A stretch of 64,000 nucleotides of DNA, from positions 15,122,001 to 15,186,000 of the forward strand of contig CATNEN010000038.1 in NCBI GenBank assembly GCA_950097015.1, given 5' to 3'. The DNA comes from Macrostomum hystrix (lineage: Eukaryota > Platyhelminthes > Macrostomidae). Within the stretch, counting starts at the first letter, position 1. Each line of letters begins with the position of its first letter. Below the pieces are notes generated by a model. That model did not search any database. It had not been told where the DNA came from and saw nothing but the letters and a program-made list of their open reading frames with translations. The position numbers were made by a program, and so were the translations under genes. Shown here piece by piece: positions 42,180 through 52,800 of the stretch.

Positions 42180-44580
42180 GTGAATAGTCGCTAGCTTTAA
42201 ATTCCTCACGCTCCAGCTAGGACATTCATTTTATTACAACGCTTTCTAAAAACTAACGTTTCCTCGAATAGTTTTTTTATAGTTTTTCCTCTTTGGGTCT
42301 CACTCAAGAAATTTCAAATCGATTAAAAACCATTGACATGCAGCTAATAGGCCTTTTGCGACCGCAGCAGGATCAGAAACGTCCTAAACATATAATTTAA
42401 TGAACCTGACGGCACATTTAGCTCGTAGCTGGCGCGAAATAGCTGCTACATCGAGATAGCTCAAACAATTTTTTTCATTCTGCATTGTACTTTTGAATGT
42501 ACTTGTGCATATGTCCACCGGCCTGCATTGGCTTGTTAGTCAGAATTATTTTTTTACATTTATTGATCAAGCATAAAAAATTAAAACCTAGATCGGATAG
42601 AATAACCAGACATCACATAGAGTTTTGGGCATTGTGAACAAAGTTTCATGATCTCCATTTTAACAGATTATATGTTTGTTTTTACATGCCCGTAACTTGA
42701 TTTTCCCTATACTAAAATTCAAAACTATCTATATATATGTTTTCAGTCAAAAAATGAATGCCCAACGAAAATCACGAATATCACTTTTTACTTTTAAAAA
42801 GGTAAAACAAAAACTTTCTATCTGAAATCTCAGAAAGGCCCAAGATTTGCAGCAAAAGAAAATACTGTTATATAAGTATTGTTAATAAGTATATACAGTA
42901 CTACAGTAATAGTACTTTTTACTGTTCTTTTTAGAGTATATGCGTATACTTTTGAAAAATGTATTTACCTGGAAACCGCCACAGTCACGCTAACCGAGAG
43001 CAGCGAACAGTTTCGATGGCTTCGAGACTTTTGTGTTTTTGGTGTTTTAGTTACGAATTGATTAATCTCTATTCTATGACACTCTTTTACCCTTTTTGTG
43101 AACTATTTCCATGGACCTAGGGGATCAAAATCTACCCTTTATTAGCCACCCTAGTTTTGCTAGTTACCATTAAATAGGTGAGTGTAGGCTACTTAATACC
43201 ATGGATTGTAGTTGTTTCAGTGACAAGCAAAAGCTCCTTTAGTGACAATACCTAGTTCTTCCTAATATACTTTTATATGAAAATTGTTTAGTCACAGACA
43301 TAGTTTTTTACTTATTTGGGAGAAATATGATTTATTTCTTCATGTTCTTGGCAATAAACTTGTAAACTTAATATTTCTTTCTTTTAATCTGATTATAGGT
43401 CTATTAAAATATTTATGTTATATTTCATTTGATTTTGTTTATATTCTCATAAAAAACAGGATTAACAAATTTTAGAATTGTATTGAGTTTCATTTTCATT
43501 TTTTCATATATATTTGTGCTTAAATAATTGGCTAATTCTATGAGATGACAGTCATTGTGTTGGTGTATATAATAATCATTTTTTGTACCAAAGACAAACT
43601 AACTCGAGACTTTGTATGTTCTATATTGATGGGCGTGACCTCTAGATTAAGATAATATACATTTTAAAGTAATTTTATTTACTGTGTTAATGTAGCAGAC
43701 ATAAACTTTCAATAATGGTCATTTTTGGTGAAAGTTGACATATTCAAATTTTCAATGTAAGTTCAAGATTCCTGCAAATCAGGCAAGTTTTTGTTTCAAT
43801 CAGTCATTAGTTGTAGTCAACAATAGCTAGATAAACAGTTCTAAACAAATTTCACATGTTTGTAGCCAGTTTAAAAAAAAACGACCATTATTTTTTAAAA
43901 CGGCATAAGGAATCTCTCTATTTTGGATAATATCTTGGTTTTAAGATTGTTTATAACTAATATTAGTTATAATAAAAATATTTAATTCCTTGCTAACCAT
44001 AAAATTTATTACACTAATCTCACATTTCAGATCAAACCTACCATATACTTGTACCTTCTGCACAACATAAACTTCAAGATTGCCTGACTCAATAATCATA
44101 AAGATGGCTAATCAGTTAATGGAGGGAATAGTGCATGAAACAATTAAATATACCAATGGCTTAGTATGAATTAACAAAAAAGATAATTTATTTCAAGGCA
44201 TATAAAACAAGGTTAACATTATCTCTTAAAGGCATGAATTCCAAGAACATGTATTGTCTTTAGAATTGACACAAGAAACTTTTTTCTTCAGTCTTTAGAT
44301 ATAATAAAGTTAAGTTGTTTTTATATTTATATTCTCTGAGTTAAATTTTTAACTCTTTAAATTAAAGACTAATTAGTCCCTAATGAAAACTAGATTCAAT
44401 TTTTATAATGTCCTGCGGAACATTGAAATGATTGTAGGGGTACTATGATCAAAACAAAAAATATAAACCTAAAGGTAGATAAATATGTTTAAAACTGCTT
44501 GAACATAAAACTATATATAATTATGTACAGATGGAAATATAAAATTTTATTAAAAAAGCATAATCACAGCATAAAAAAAT
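42180..44580. other. AT-rich intergenic region, no gene seen
   Basis: 2.4 kb of AT-rich sequence with only short open frames (60-70 codons) lacking recognisable features. No tandem array. Confidence 0.45.
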
Positions 44581-44585
44581 AATAG

Positions 44586-44793
44586 TGTTATGTTAGAAGT
44601 CAAGGCGAGTGTGTGCGAGCTACGAAACGCTTAAAGCCAGCGATGGGCAGAGAGCCGATATATATATTATTGTTTAGTCAAGTGCAGTGAGCAATGTACA
44701 TTGTACGCGTCAATGGGGGACTGGGGGGCAGGTGCCTGAGAGAGAAAGAGAAAGACTGCACATCGGCTAGCCAGCATCGATCATTACACAACA
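44586..44793 (-). repeat. gypsy 3' LTR
   Basis: 208 bp, identical to 49252-49459. It holds a TATATATATA stretch that could serve as LTR promoter TATA. Confidence 0.95.
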
Positions 44794-45103
44794 CCTCCTT
44801 ACATTGAAAAGTACGAATATAATGGCACGAAAAGAGTAGAACGAATATAGTAGCACGAATGGAGTCGCACGAAAACAGTTGAATGGGGAAAAATAAAAAC
44901 ATTGAAATATTTTACGATCATATGGAACAATACAATATTAATGTTGAAAAATATCATTTTAGACCGTTTGTTAAATCGCACGCTTGAGCAGCAAAGACAA
45001 CACATCAACTTCTGCCATACCTCCTTTCACCAAAATTATAGGAACTTAAAAAGAGCTTCCAGTTCATTTAAATTCAGTCAACAGTCATTTTTCACTCAAA
45101 AGT

Positions 45104-48100
45104 TCACCACGAGGCCTGGTACCTCTGCGGCTGATGGACAAGCCGACCTCGCTTGGTCCGGAACCCAGAGTCGTCCGAGCTTGAGCACGGTTGCACAGAT
45201 GCCGGCTCCTCAGCTGGCTGCACTGGCTCTGCAGGCTGCTCTGTCGCCGGTTGCACGGCCGGTTGCACGGCCGGTTGCACGGCCGGTTGCACCGGTGCCT
45301 GCTGGTCGTCCGCCTCCGACAGATTGACATCCTCATCAGCCACTGGGTAGCTTTCATGGAATGGCACGCCGATCTCACGTGGCCTGATAAACCGCCGGTT
45401 GCGCCTGAGCAGCTGGCTCGACTCCGTGCGAAGCCAGTACGACCGCGGGCTGCCGTCCACCTCGCTGTCGACCTCGGCAGCCACCCAGTTCCGACGATCG
45501 CACTGAAGCCAGACTGGCTCGCCGACCTCCAAGCGTCGAAGTGCGCGCGCACCGCGGTTGTAGAGCTGAGCTGCCCGGGTCCGCTCCTTCTGGAATGCTT
45601 CGATGCTGGCATGCACGTAGGTCTCCCGAGGCCGCAGATCTTGCACCGTTGTCGGCAGGTCGCACCGCAGTTTCCGGCCAAACGCCATTTCCGCCGGGCT
45701 GGGGAAGCCGCTGCCGACCGGCGTGTTGCGATAGTGCAAAAGGGCCAGTGCCAGGCTCTGTCCAGTCTCCTGGCACTTCTTCATCATATTCTTGGCAGTC
45801 TGCACATATCGCTCTGCTTTGCCGTTGGACTGCGGGTAGGCCGGACTCGATGTCCGGTGCTCCACTTGAAATCTGTTCATGAACTGGCGGAACTCTCCTG
45901 CGGTGAACTGCGGCCCGTTGTCACTGATGAGCTTCTCTGGCACTCCAAAGTTCTGGAAATGGTCTTGGAGCACCTGAACTACTGCCAGGCTTGTTGTCGA
46001 CCGCAGGCGGGTGATGCTCATCCAGTGGCTGTAGGCGTCTACGTACACCAGGTGCGCAGCGCCACGGAACTCGAACAAGTCGGTCGAGCAGACTTGGAAC
46101 GGAAACTCGGGCATTTCAACGATCATCAAAGTCTCCTTTGACTGGGCCTTCATGTTACGCTGGCAGGCCTCGCACTGGCTGACAGTTCGCTCGATGCAGG
46201 TGCGCATTCCTGGCCAGAAAAAATAATCTTTGGCTTTCAGGTCCATCTTGACGATTCCAGGGTGTCCAGCGTGCAAAATTCTTAGGATCGAGCTTCTGGC
46301 GCTGCCGGCTGGCACGTAGATGCGGTCCTTCAGGCATAGGAGTCCTGAGACGAAAGTCAGATCATGGCGAAGATCCCAAAATACTTTCAAATCGTCAGGT
46401 AGTCGGTTTCGATGCTCGGGCCATCCGGCTTGAATGACCTCCTGCAGACGCTGGCTCGTCTGGTCTGCAGCCGTGGCCTTCTTGATCATTGTCAGAATCT
46501 CGCGGTCTCCACTGAAGCATCGCTCCACAGCTAGCACTTGTCCGTCCAAAGCTTCCTCCAGCAGAAGCGTCAGGCTGTCCGTCTTTCCGTGAGCTCGGCT
46601 TAGCGTGTCTGCAACGTACAGCTCCTTTCCTGGTGTGTACTTCACACGAATGTCGTAGGGCTGCAGCTGCAGCAGCAAGCGCTGGATGCGCGGCGTGGTG
46701 TCACAGAGCTGCTTCTTTAAGATGGACTCCAGTGGCTTATGGTCACTCTGGACATTGACAGTGCGGCCCCAGAGGTAGCGGTGAAATTTCTTGCAGCCGT
46801 ACACAATAGCCAGGAGCTCCTTCTCAATCTGCGCGTATGCCTGCTGAGCTTTAGTCATGGCTGATGAAGCGAACTCAACCGGACGGTCCTCTTGGAGTAG
46901 CACAGCACCGATGCCGCTCTTGCTGGCATCCACAGACACGGTGACTGGCTTGCTGACGTCAAATGTAGCCAAAACCCTGTTAGAACACAGCTCCGTGATG
47001 ATCGAGTCGTACGCCTCGTCGTGCTGATGCGTCCAGCTCCAAATGACGTCTTTCTTGAGCAGGTGTCTAAGCGGCTCTGCAGTAGCGGAAAGATGAGGAC
47101 AAAACTTGGCCAGGTAAGTCACACAGCCGAGAAATCGCCTTAGCTGCTCCTTCTTCGAAGTGAGACCTTCAACATCATTCGGCCGGATCATTTCTTTGAT
47201 GGCTTTGACCTTCATTGGATCTGCTCGCAACCCTTCCGAGCTGAGCACATCGCCTAGGTAGTTGAGCTCTTGGACACCGACTCGCATCTTCTGTGGGTTC
47301 AGTGTCACCTTGGCACGCTTGCACTGCTCCAGGAGCTCTCGCACAGCTTGGTCGTGCTCCTCGACTGTTCTTCCCCACACGATGATGTCGTCAAAGAAGT
47401 TCTTAGAGTTTCTCACGTTGTTTGTGACGTTTTCTTCCATTCTCTTCTGGAAGACCTCGGGAATGGATGAGAGACCGTATGGAACTCGTTTCCAGCGATA
47501 TCGGCCGAACGGGGTGTGGAACGTGGTCAGGAAGGAGCTTTCATCATCGAGTTTTAGTTGGTGAAAGCTCTCGTTCGCATCGAATGAGCTGTACAGGATG
47601 GCTCCAGCAGTCGCAGCTCGAACTTCCTCGGCGGTGGGGATCGGGTGGTACTCTCTGATGATGAACCTGTTCAGGTAGGTCGGATCTAGACACAGTCGCA
47701 TCGAGCCGTCCTTCTTCCACACGATGGCCACATTGGAGACCCACTGCGTCGGTTCGTCGACTCGCGCGATCGTTCCTTCCTTCTCCAGTCTCTCCAGCTC
47801 GCACTTCAGAGGTTGATACGCAGCAAATGGCACCTTGCGAGGAGGCTGCACTTTAGGCACTGCGTTGTCCGACAGTTGAATGGTGTATGGCTGCTTCATG
47901 CAACCAACGCCGTTGAATACTTCTGGGAAGCTGGCCTTTAACTGGCTGGAGTTCAGTTCCGATAACTGCTGCTTGCTCACCTTGCTGATGCTGCTTAGAC
48001 TCTGCTGCAACGAGAACAGCTTCTTGACCAGCTGCAGCTCCTCAATCGCTGACTTCCAGCCGATGATGGGCGTGGAGTTCTCACCGACAACAACAAACTG

Positions 48101-49216
48101 CAGTCGGGCATTCTTCCGGCAGGGCGAAGACACAGTCAAGTACGTGATGCCGACCACGTCCAGCAGCTGCTTGTTGTACGTTGTCAGAGTCCAAGATGTC
48201 GGCTCAATCGATGCTGCAGGGGCGAGCTGGATCAGCCGTTTCAGAGGGATCACGTTGACGTCCGCACCGGTGTCCACCTTGAACTGCAGCTTTCTTCCAG
48301 AGTCCGTGACAGTCAGGCACACCATCATCGCCGAGCTGTCGGTTTGCGCCTTGGTTCGAGCACCTGGCTGCTCCACGGTCATGATTGCTGCAGCCGGGCC
48401 ATCACCTGCGGACTCGGTCTCGGTGTTCTCCACCAGCTCGTTGACCTTCTTAGCTGAGCGGCACACGGACGAGAAATGGTTTGCGCGACCACAGTTATTG
48501 CAGGTCTTACCGAATGCCGGGCACTTGCGCCGCTCATGCTGCTGTCCGCAGAAGCCGCAGCTGCGAGCCGACTTGGCATTGCTGGCGGGCTGCGACCGGC
48601 TGGTTCGGCCTTGAACTGCCTCGACGGACGCTGGCGCGGGTGCAGGCGTTGCTCGGCTGATCTGCGCTGTGGCCAGGGTCCGAGCCTGCCGCTTCGAAGT
48701 CTCCGACGCTCGACCCATCTGGATGGCGCGGTCCAGCGTCAGCTTTGTCTCGCGGAGAAGCCTCTCCCTCAGAGCTGGGTCGTTCGCACCGATGACGATC
48801 TGATCTCGAATGACGCTGTTCTCGATGGTCTCCTTGTTCGCTGGCTCGCTGTAGTTGCATCGCTTGATGAGCTGGCGAAGTGAGCCGACGAATTGGTCGA
48901 AGTCCTCAGCTTCTCCTTGCACTCTTGTTCGAAGCTGGTAGCGCTCAAAGGTCTCATTCGACAGAGGCTCGCAGTACTCTTGGAACGCACTCTTTACAGC
49001 TGCGTACGTTGCTACTTGGTCTGCAGGAAACGTGGAGAATACGTCCTGTCCATCGGATCCCAGCGCGGTCAGGAGAACAGCGATCTTCACTTCTTCACTT
49101 TCTTCAGTCCTCTTCGTAGCTTTCATGTAGAAATCAAATGCACTGATCCATCGCCTCCAGTTGTCTGCCCTATTGGTGTCAAAAATCATGGGCTCTGGCG
49201 GCCTCAATCCATCCAT
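45104..49216 (-). CDS. gypsy gag-pol polyprotein
   Basis: One uninterrupted frame of 1370 aa. Gag-like N-terminus with a capsid-type helical region (residues 1-190), then zinc knuckles ending CNNCGRANHFSSVC (239-252). Aspartic protease DTGAD (315-319). Reverse transcriptase with FDANESFHQLKL and FFDDIIVWG, where the catalytic DD is kept but the usual Tyr is Phe. RNase H with VSVDASKSGIGAVL and SDHKPLESIL. Integrase with HAGHPGIVKMD and CEACQ (zinc-binding), then STDLFEF, SDNGPQF and GKAERYV giving the DDE triad. A Gln/Pro-rich tail (VQPAVQPAVQPA) contains a short direct repeat. Gag and Pol are fused with no frameshift or stop, as in some K02A2.6-like gypsy elements. All enzymatic residues look intact, so the copy could be autonomous. 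Confidence 0.95.
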   Translation of the reverse strand: MDGLRPPEPMIFDTNRADNWRRWISAFDFYMKATKRTEESEEVKIAVLLTALGSDGQDVFSTFPADQVATYAAVKSAFQEYCEPLSNETFERYQLRTRVQGEAEDFDQFVGSLRQLIKRCNYSEPANKETIENSVIRDQIVIGANDPALRERLLRETKLTLDRAIQMGRASETSKRQARTLATAQISRATPAPAPASVEAVQGRTSRSQPASNAKSARSCGFCGQQHERRKCPAFGKTCNNCGRANHFSSVCRSAKKVNELVENTETESAGDGPAAAIMTVEQPGARTKAQTDSSAMMVCLTVTDSGRKLQFKVDTGADVNVIPLKRLIQLAPAASIEPTSWTLTTYNKQLLDVVGITYLTVSSPCRKNARLQFVVVGENSTPIIGWKSAIEELQLVKKLFSLQQSLSSISKVSKQQLSELNSSQLKASFPEVFNGVGCMKQPYTIQLSDNAVPKVQPPRKVPFAAYQPLKCELERLEKEGTIARVDEPTQWVSNVAIVWKKDGSMRLCLDPTYLNRFIIREYHPIPTAEEVRAATAGAILYSSFDANESFHQLKLDDESSFLTTFHTPFGRYRWKRVPYGLSSIPEVFQKRMEENVTNNVRNSKNFFDDIIVWGRTVEEHDQAVRELLEQCKRAKVTLNPQKMRVGVQELNYLGDVLSSEGLRADPMKVKAIKEMIRPNDVEGLTSKKEQLRRFLGCVTYLAKFCPHLSATAEPLRHLLKKDVIWSWTHQHDEAYDSIITELCSNRVLATFDVSKPVTVSVDASKSGIGAVLLQEDRPVEFASSAMTKAQQAYAQIEKELLAIVYGCKKFHRYLWGRTVNVQSDHKPLESILKKQLCDTTPRIQRLLLQLQPYDIRVKYTPGKELYVADTLSRAHGKTDSLTLLLEEALDGQVLAVERCFSGDREILTMIKKATAADQTSQRLQEVIQAGWPEHRNRLPDDLKVFWDLRHDLTFVSGLLCLKDRIYVPAGSARSSILRILHAGHPGIVKMDLKAKDYFFWPGMRTCIERTVSQCEACQRNMKAQSKETLMIVEMPEFPFQVCSTDLFEFRGAAHLVYVDAYSHWMSITRLRSTTSLAVVQVLQDHFQNFGVPEKLISDNGPQFTAGEFRQFMNRFQVEHRTSSPAYPQSNGKAERYVQTAKNMMKKCQETGQSLALALLHYRNTPVGSGFPSPAEMAFGRKLRCDLPTTVQDLRPRETYVHASIEAFQKERTRAAQLYNRGARALRRLEVGEPVWLQCDRRNWVAAEVDSEVDGSPRSYWLRTESSQLLRRNRRFIRPREIGVPFHESYPVADEDVNLSEADDQQAPVQPAVQPAVQPAVQPATEQPAEPVQPAEEPASVQPCSSSDDSGFRTKRGRLVHQPQRYQASW

Positions 49217-49251
49217 GCTGGCTTGCTAGAAAGTTTAGACTTGCGACGTCA

Positions 49252-49459
49252 TGTTATGTTAGAAGTCAAGGCGAGTGTGTGCGAGCTACGAAACGCTTAA
49301 AGCCAGCGATGGGCAGAGAGCCGATATATATATTATTGTTTAGTCAAGTGCAGTGAGCAATGTACATTGTACGCGTCAATGGGGGACTGGGGGGCAGGTG
49401 CCTGAGAGAGAAAGAGAAAGACTGCACATCGGCTAGCCAGCATCGATCATTACACAACA
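49252..49459 (-). repeat. gypsy 5' LTR
   Basis: 208 bp, identical to the other LTR. The gag-pol ATG lies 35 bases inside it, so the leader is very short. The primer-binding site must lie just inside (TGACGTCGCAAGTC on the minus strand); the priming tRNA was not identified. Confidence 0.95.
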
Positions 49460-49851
49460 AATAGTAAGTTATATTAATTTCTCAATAAGTTGACTAGCTA
49501 TTTGCCTACTTTTATTTACAACATTCTGGGCAGGTTCTTTAAGTACTTAAAATTACTTTACAAATTGTATCAATAAAGTGTTTGATTAAAATGATTAGAT
49601 AAATAACTCACAAAATCATATTGTCTAGGTCTCTGTGGAAAGTATTATCTCTAATTGACTATTTCCAAAACATTATGAGTAAAGTTGTCATATTCAAACA
49701 AATTTAGATTACCCAGGTTTAGACATTACTCTTCTAAATCATTCATATTCTCATTTTTGTTTTCAGCTAGAATTTCACTGGCCATATTACTTTAACACAG
49801 AAAATAGTGAAATCAAGATAGATCATCATAGACTTAGCTACTGCACATTGC

Positions 49852-52800
49852 ATGAAGTCGCAGTGGATTAGTGCAATAAATCAACTCCCGCATGGAGTCC
49901 TACCAGTTACTATTATAATAGTTCTACAAGTGGCATTGTTCGCTTCTACTGTTAGTGGCAGCACTGGAAGCAGCCAGTTACCAGATGACAGTGTATCGAA
50001 TATTTGGGCCATCGAGTTGACACAGCCATCTGATGGTATCCCAGTAGCAGTTACCCATGGTTGTCAGCTAGTTCGCCGTCTCCACCTGATTAGCCACTTC
50101 GCCTTAGTTAGCTGCGGTTCCGGCTTTATAAATAGTGCAAAATCCGACACTTTAACTCAAAGATTTCGTAGACACGCTTCCGTAATTTGGGCTGAGCGTC
50201 AGGTTGCTAAACGACGCGTGAAACGATCAGCTAGCGACAAAATATTGTTTAACGATCCATTCTATGACAAGCAGTGGTATTTATTGTCTGGCGCTAATGG
50301 CGGCCACGATCTAGAGGTGTCAGAAGTCTGGAAAATGGGCTACACTGGTCGCGGCTCTGTAGTTAGCATCCTTGACGACGGAGTTGAGCATTGGCACTCG
50401 GATTTGAAAGATAATTACGATCCCGCCGCCAGCTATGATGTTAATGGCCACGATAGCGACCCGTCGCCAAGGCAGACACCTAATAACGAAAATCGGTTAG
50501 TTGTGCTCGAGACTTCATCAACGCACTTTAGCTTTTACACGTATTAGAATTGTAATCTAGAGATGGGATTTTGGGATGAGTAGAGATGGGATCTTGGGAT
50601 GAGTAGAGATGGGATCTTGGGATGAGTAGAGGTGGGATCTCGGGATGAGTAGAAATGGGATCTCCGGATGAGTAGAGATGGGATCTCGGATGAGTAGAGA
50701 TGCTATCTCGGGATGAGTAGAGATGGGATCTCGGGATTAGTAGAGATGGGATCTTGGGATGAGTAGAGATGGGATCTTGGGATGAGTAGAGGTGGGATCT
50801 CGGGATGAGTAGAAATGGGATCTCGGGATGGGTAGAGATGGAATCTCGGATGAGTAGAGATGATATCTCGGGATGAGTAGAGATGGGATCTCGGATGAGT
50901 AGAGATGATATCTCGGGATGAGTAGAGATGGGATCTCGGGAGTAGTAGAGATGGGATCTCGAATGATTAGAGGTGGGATCTTGGGATGAGTAGAGATGGG
51001 ATCTCGCGATTAGTAGAGATGTGATCCCGGGATGAGTAGAGATGGGATCTCGCGATTAGTAGAGATGGGATCCCGGGATGAGTAGAGATGTGATCTTAGG
51101 GATGAGTAGAAATGGGATCTCGGGATGAGCAGAGATGGGATCTTGGGGATGGGTAGAGATGGGATCTCGGGATCATTAGAAATGGGATCTATGAATCTGT
51201 GGAGATCTGGTCTTTATGAAATTAGTCAACATCCTTGACAGCCGATATCTCTGGATTTGTGGGAAATGTAAATTTTCGCGAGTTTACGATGAAATAAATA
51301 TCGGGGGAGCTATTGGATGCTAGCTTCAACTAGTTAACTGGGCAGATTCAGCTCACAATTTGTTGTTGCATTTTGAAAACTGTCCTCTTCGCATCATATT
51401 TTAGTCACGGCACTCGTTGCGCCGGCGAAGTGGCAGCCAAGGCCAACAATGGCATCTGCGCAGTTGGTATCGCTTTCGAATCTAGGATTGGAGGTGAGAT
51501 GCAAGATTTGAGTTGAGTACTTCGCTTAGTGACTCCCTGTTAGTGACTAACAGCATTCCTGGTTGTTTTTCCTCGAATAATAGTTTCGATTTTTTTAATA
51601 TCGAGTTTTTTTTTCACGGCGATTTTTATATTCATAGAATTCTTTTCTTTCTAAGAAAAGTAGTTTATATACGAGCCGCATTTAAAGAAAACTTCACCGT
51701 TCGAGGGTTTTTATTGGATTAAGATTTAGGGATGAGTAGATACGGAACCTGGGGATGAGTAGATACGGAACCTGGGGATGAGTAGATACGGAACCTGGGG
51801 ATGAGTAGATACGGAACCTGGGCATGAGTAGAAATGGAACCTGGGGATGAGTAGAAACGGAACCTGGGGATGAGTAAATAAGGAACCTGGGGATGAGTAG
51901 AAATGGAACCCGGGGATGAGTAGAAATGGAACCTGGGGATGAGTAGAAACGGAACCTGGGGATGAGTAAATAAGGAACCTGGGGATGAGTAGAAATGGAA
52001 CCTGGGGATGAGTAGAAATGGAACCCGGGTATGTGTAGATTCAGAACCTGGGGATGAGTAGAAACGGAACCTGGGGATGAGTAGATACGGATCCTCGGGA
52101 TGAGTAGATACGGAACCTGGGGATGAGTAGAAACGGAACCTGGGGATGAGTAGATTCAGAACCTGGGGAAGTAGAAACGGAACCTGGGGATTAGTAGATA
52201 CGGATCCTGGGGATGAGTAGATACGGATCCTGGGGATGAGTAGATACAGATCCTGGGGATGAGTAGATACGGATCCTGGGGATGAGTAGATACGGATCCT
52301 GGGGATGAGTAGATACGGATCCTGGGGATGAGTAGATACGGATCCTGGGGATGAGTAGATACAGATCCTGGGGATGAGTAGATACGGATCCTGGGGATGA
52401 GTAGAAACGGAACCTGGGGATGAGTACAAACGGAACGGATGAGTAGAAATGAATTTGGAGATTTTAGGACCTGTAAGTGGCTAGAGCTAGGATGTTGTTA
52501 TGAGTCGAGATCTCACAGAGGGTCATAAAATAAACATATCAGTATCATAAAATATTATTGGAATCTATTTTATGTTGTACTTTTTTGATAGATCAATGAT
52601 TTAATTGTATCCTCATTTTTTATTTACTTCTAAACGGACTTCCCCAATTCTTGAGATATTCCCACCGTCTTGTAGGAAACATTGCATTCTCAAAAGATTG
52701 CCACTCAACCAGCTTCCGTTATCCCCCTTGTACGCCAGGCATTCGCATGCTGGACGGGCAGATTACTGATAGCGTTGAAGCCGAATCACTTGGCTACAAT

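Larger units (their letters stand above)
44586..49459 (-). mobile_element. intact Ty3/gypsy LTR retrotransposon
   Basis: A 4874-bp element with two 208-bp LTRs that I could not distinguish base for base. Termini are TG..CA, and a 5-bp target duplication AATAG flanks it (44581-44585 and 49460-49464). Between the LTRs lies a single open gag-pol frame on the minus strand. A purine-rich tract (AAGGAGG) directly precedes the 3' LTR on the minus strand, as expected for the polypurine tract. Identical LTRs imply a recent insertion. Confidence 0.96.

Noticed and set aside
42879-43475. Small open frames in the AT-rich 42-44.6 kb region
   Set aside because: 60-63 codons, low-complexity hydrophobic translation typical of AT-rich DNA, no splice context.
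45153-46141. Plus-strand open frames across the gypsy element
   Set aside because: Antisense to the intact gag-pol frame; no domains of their own.
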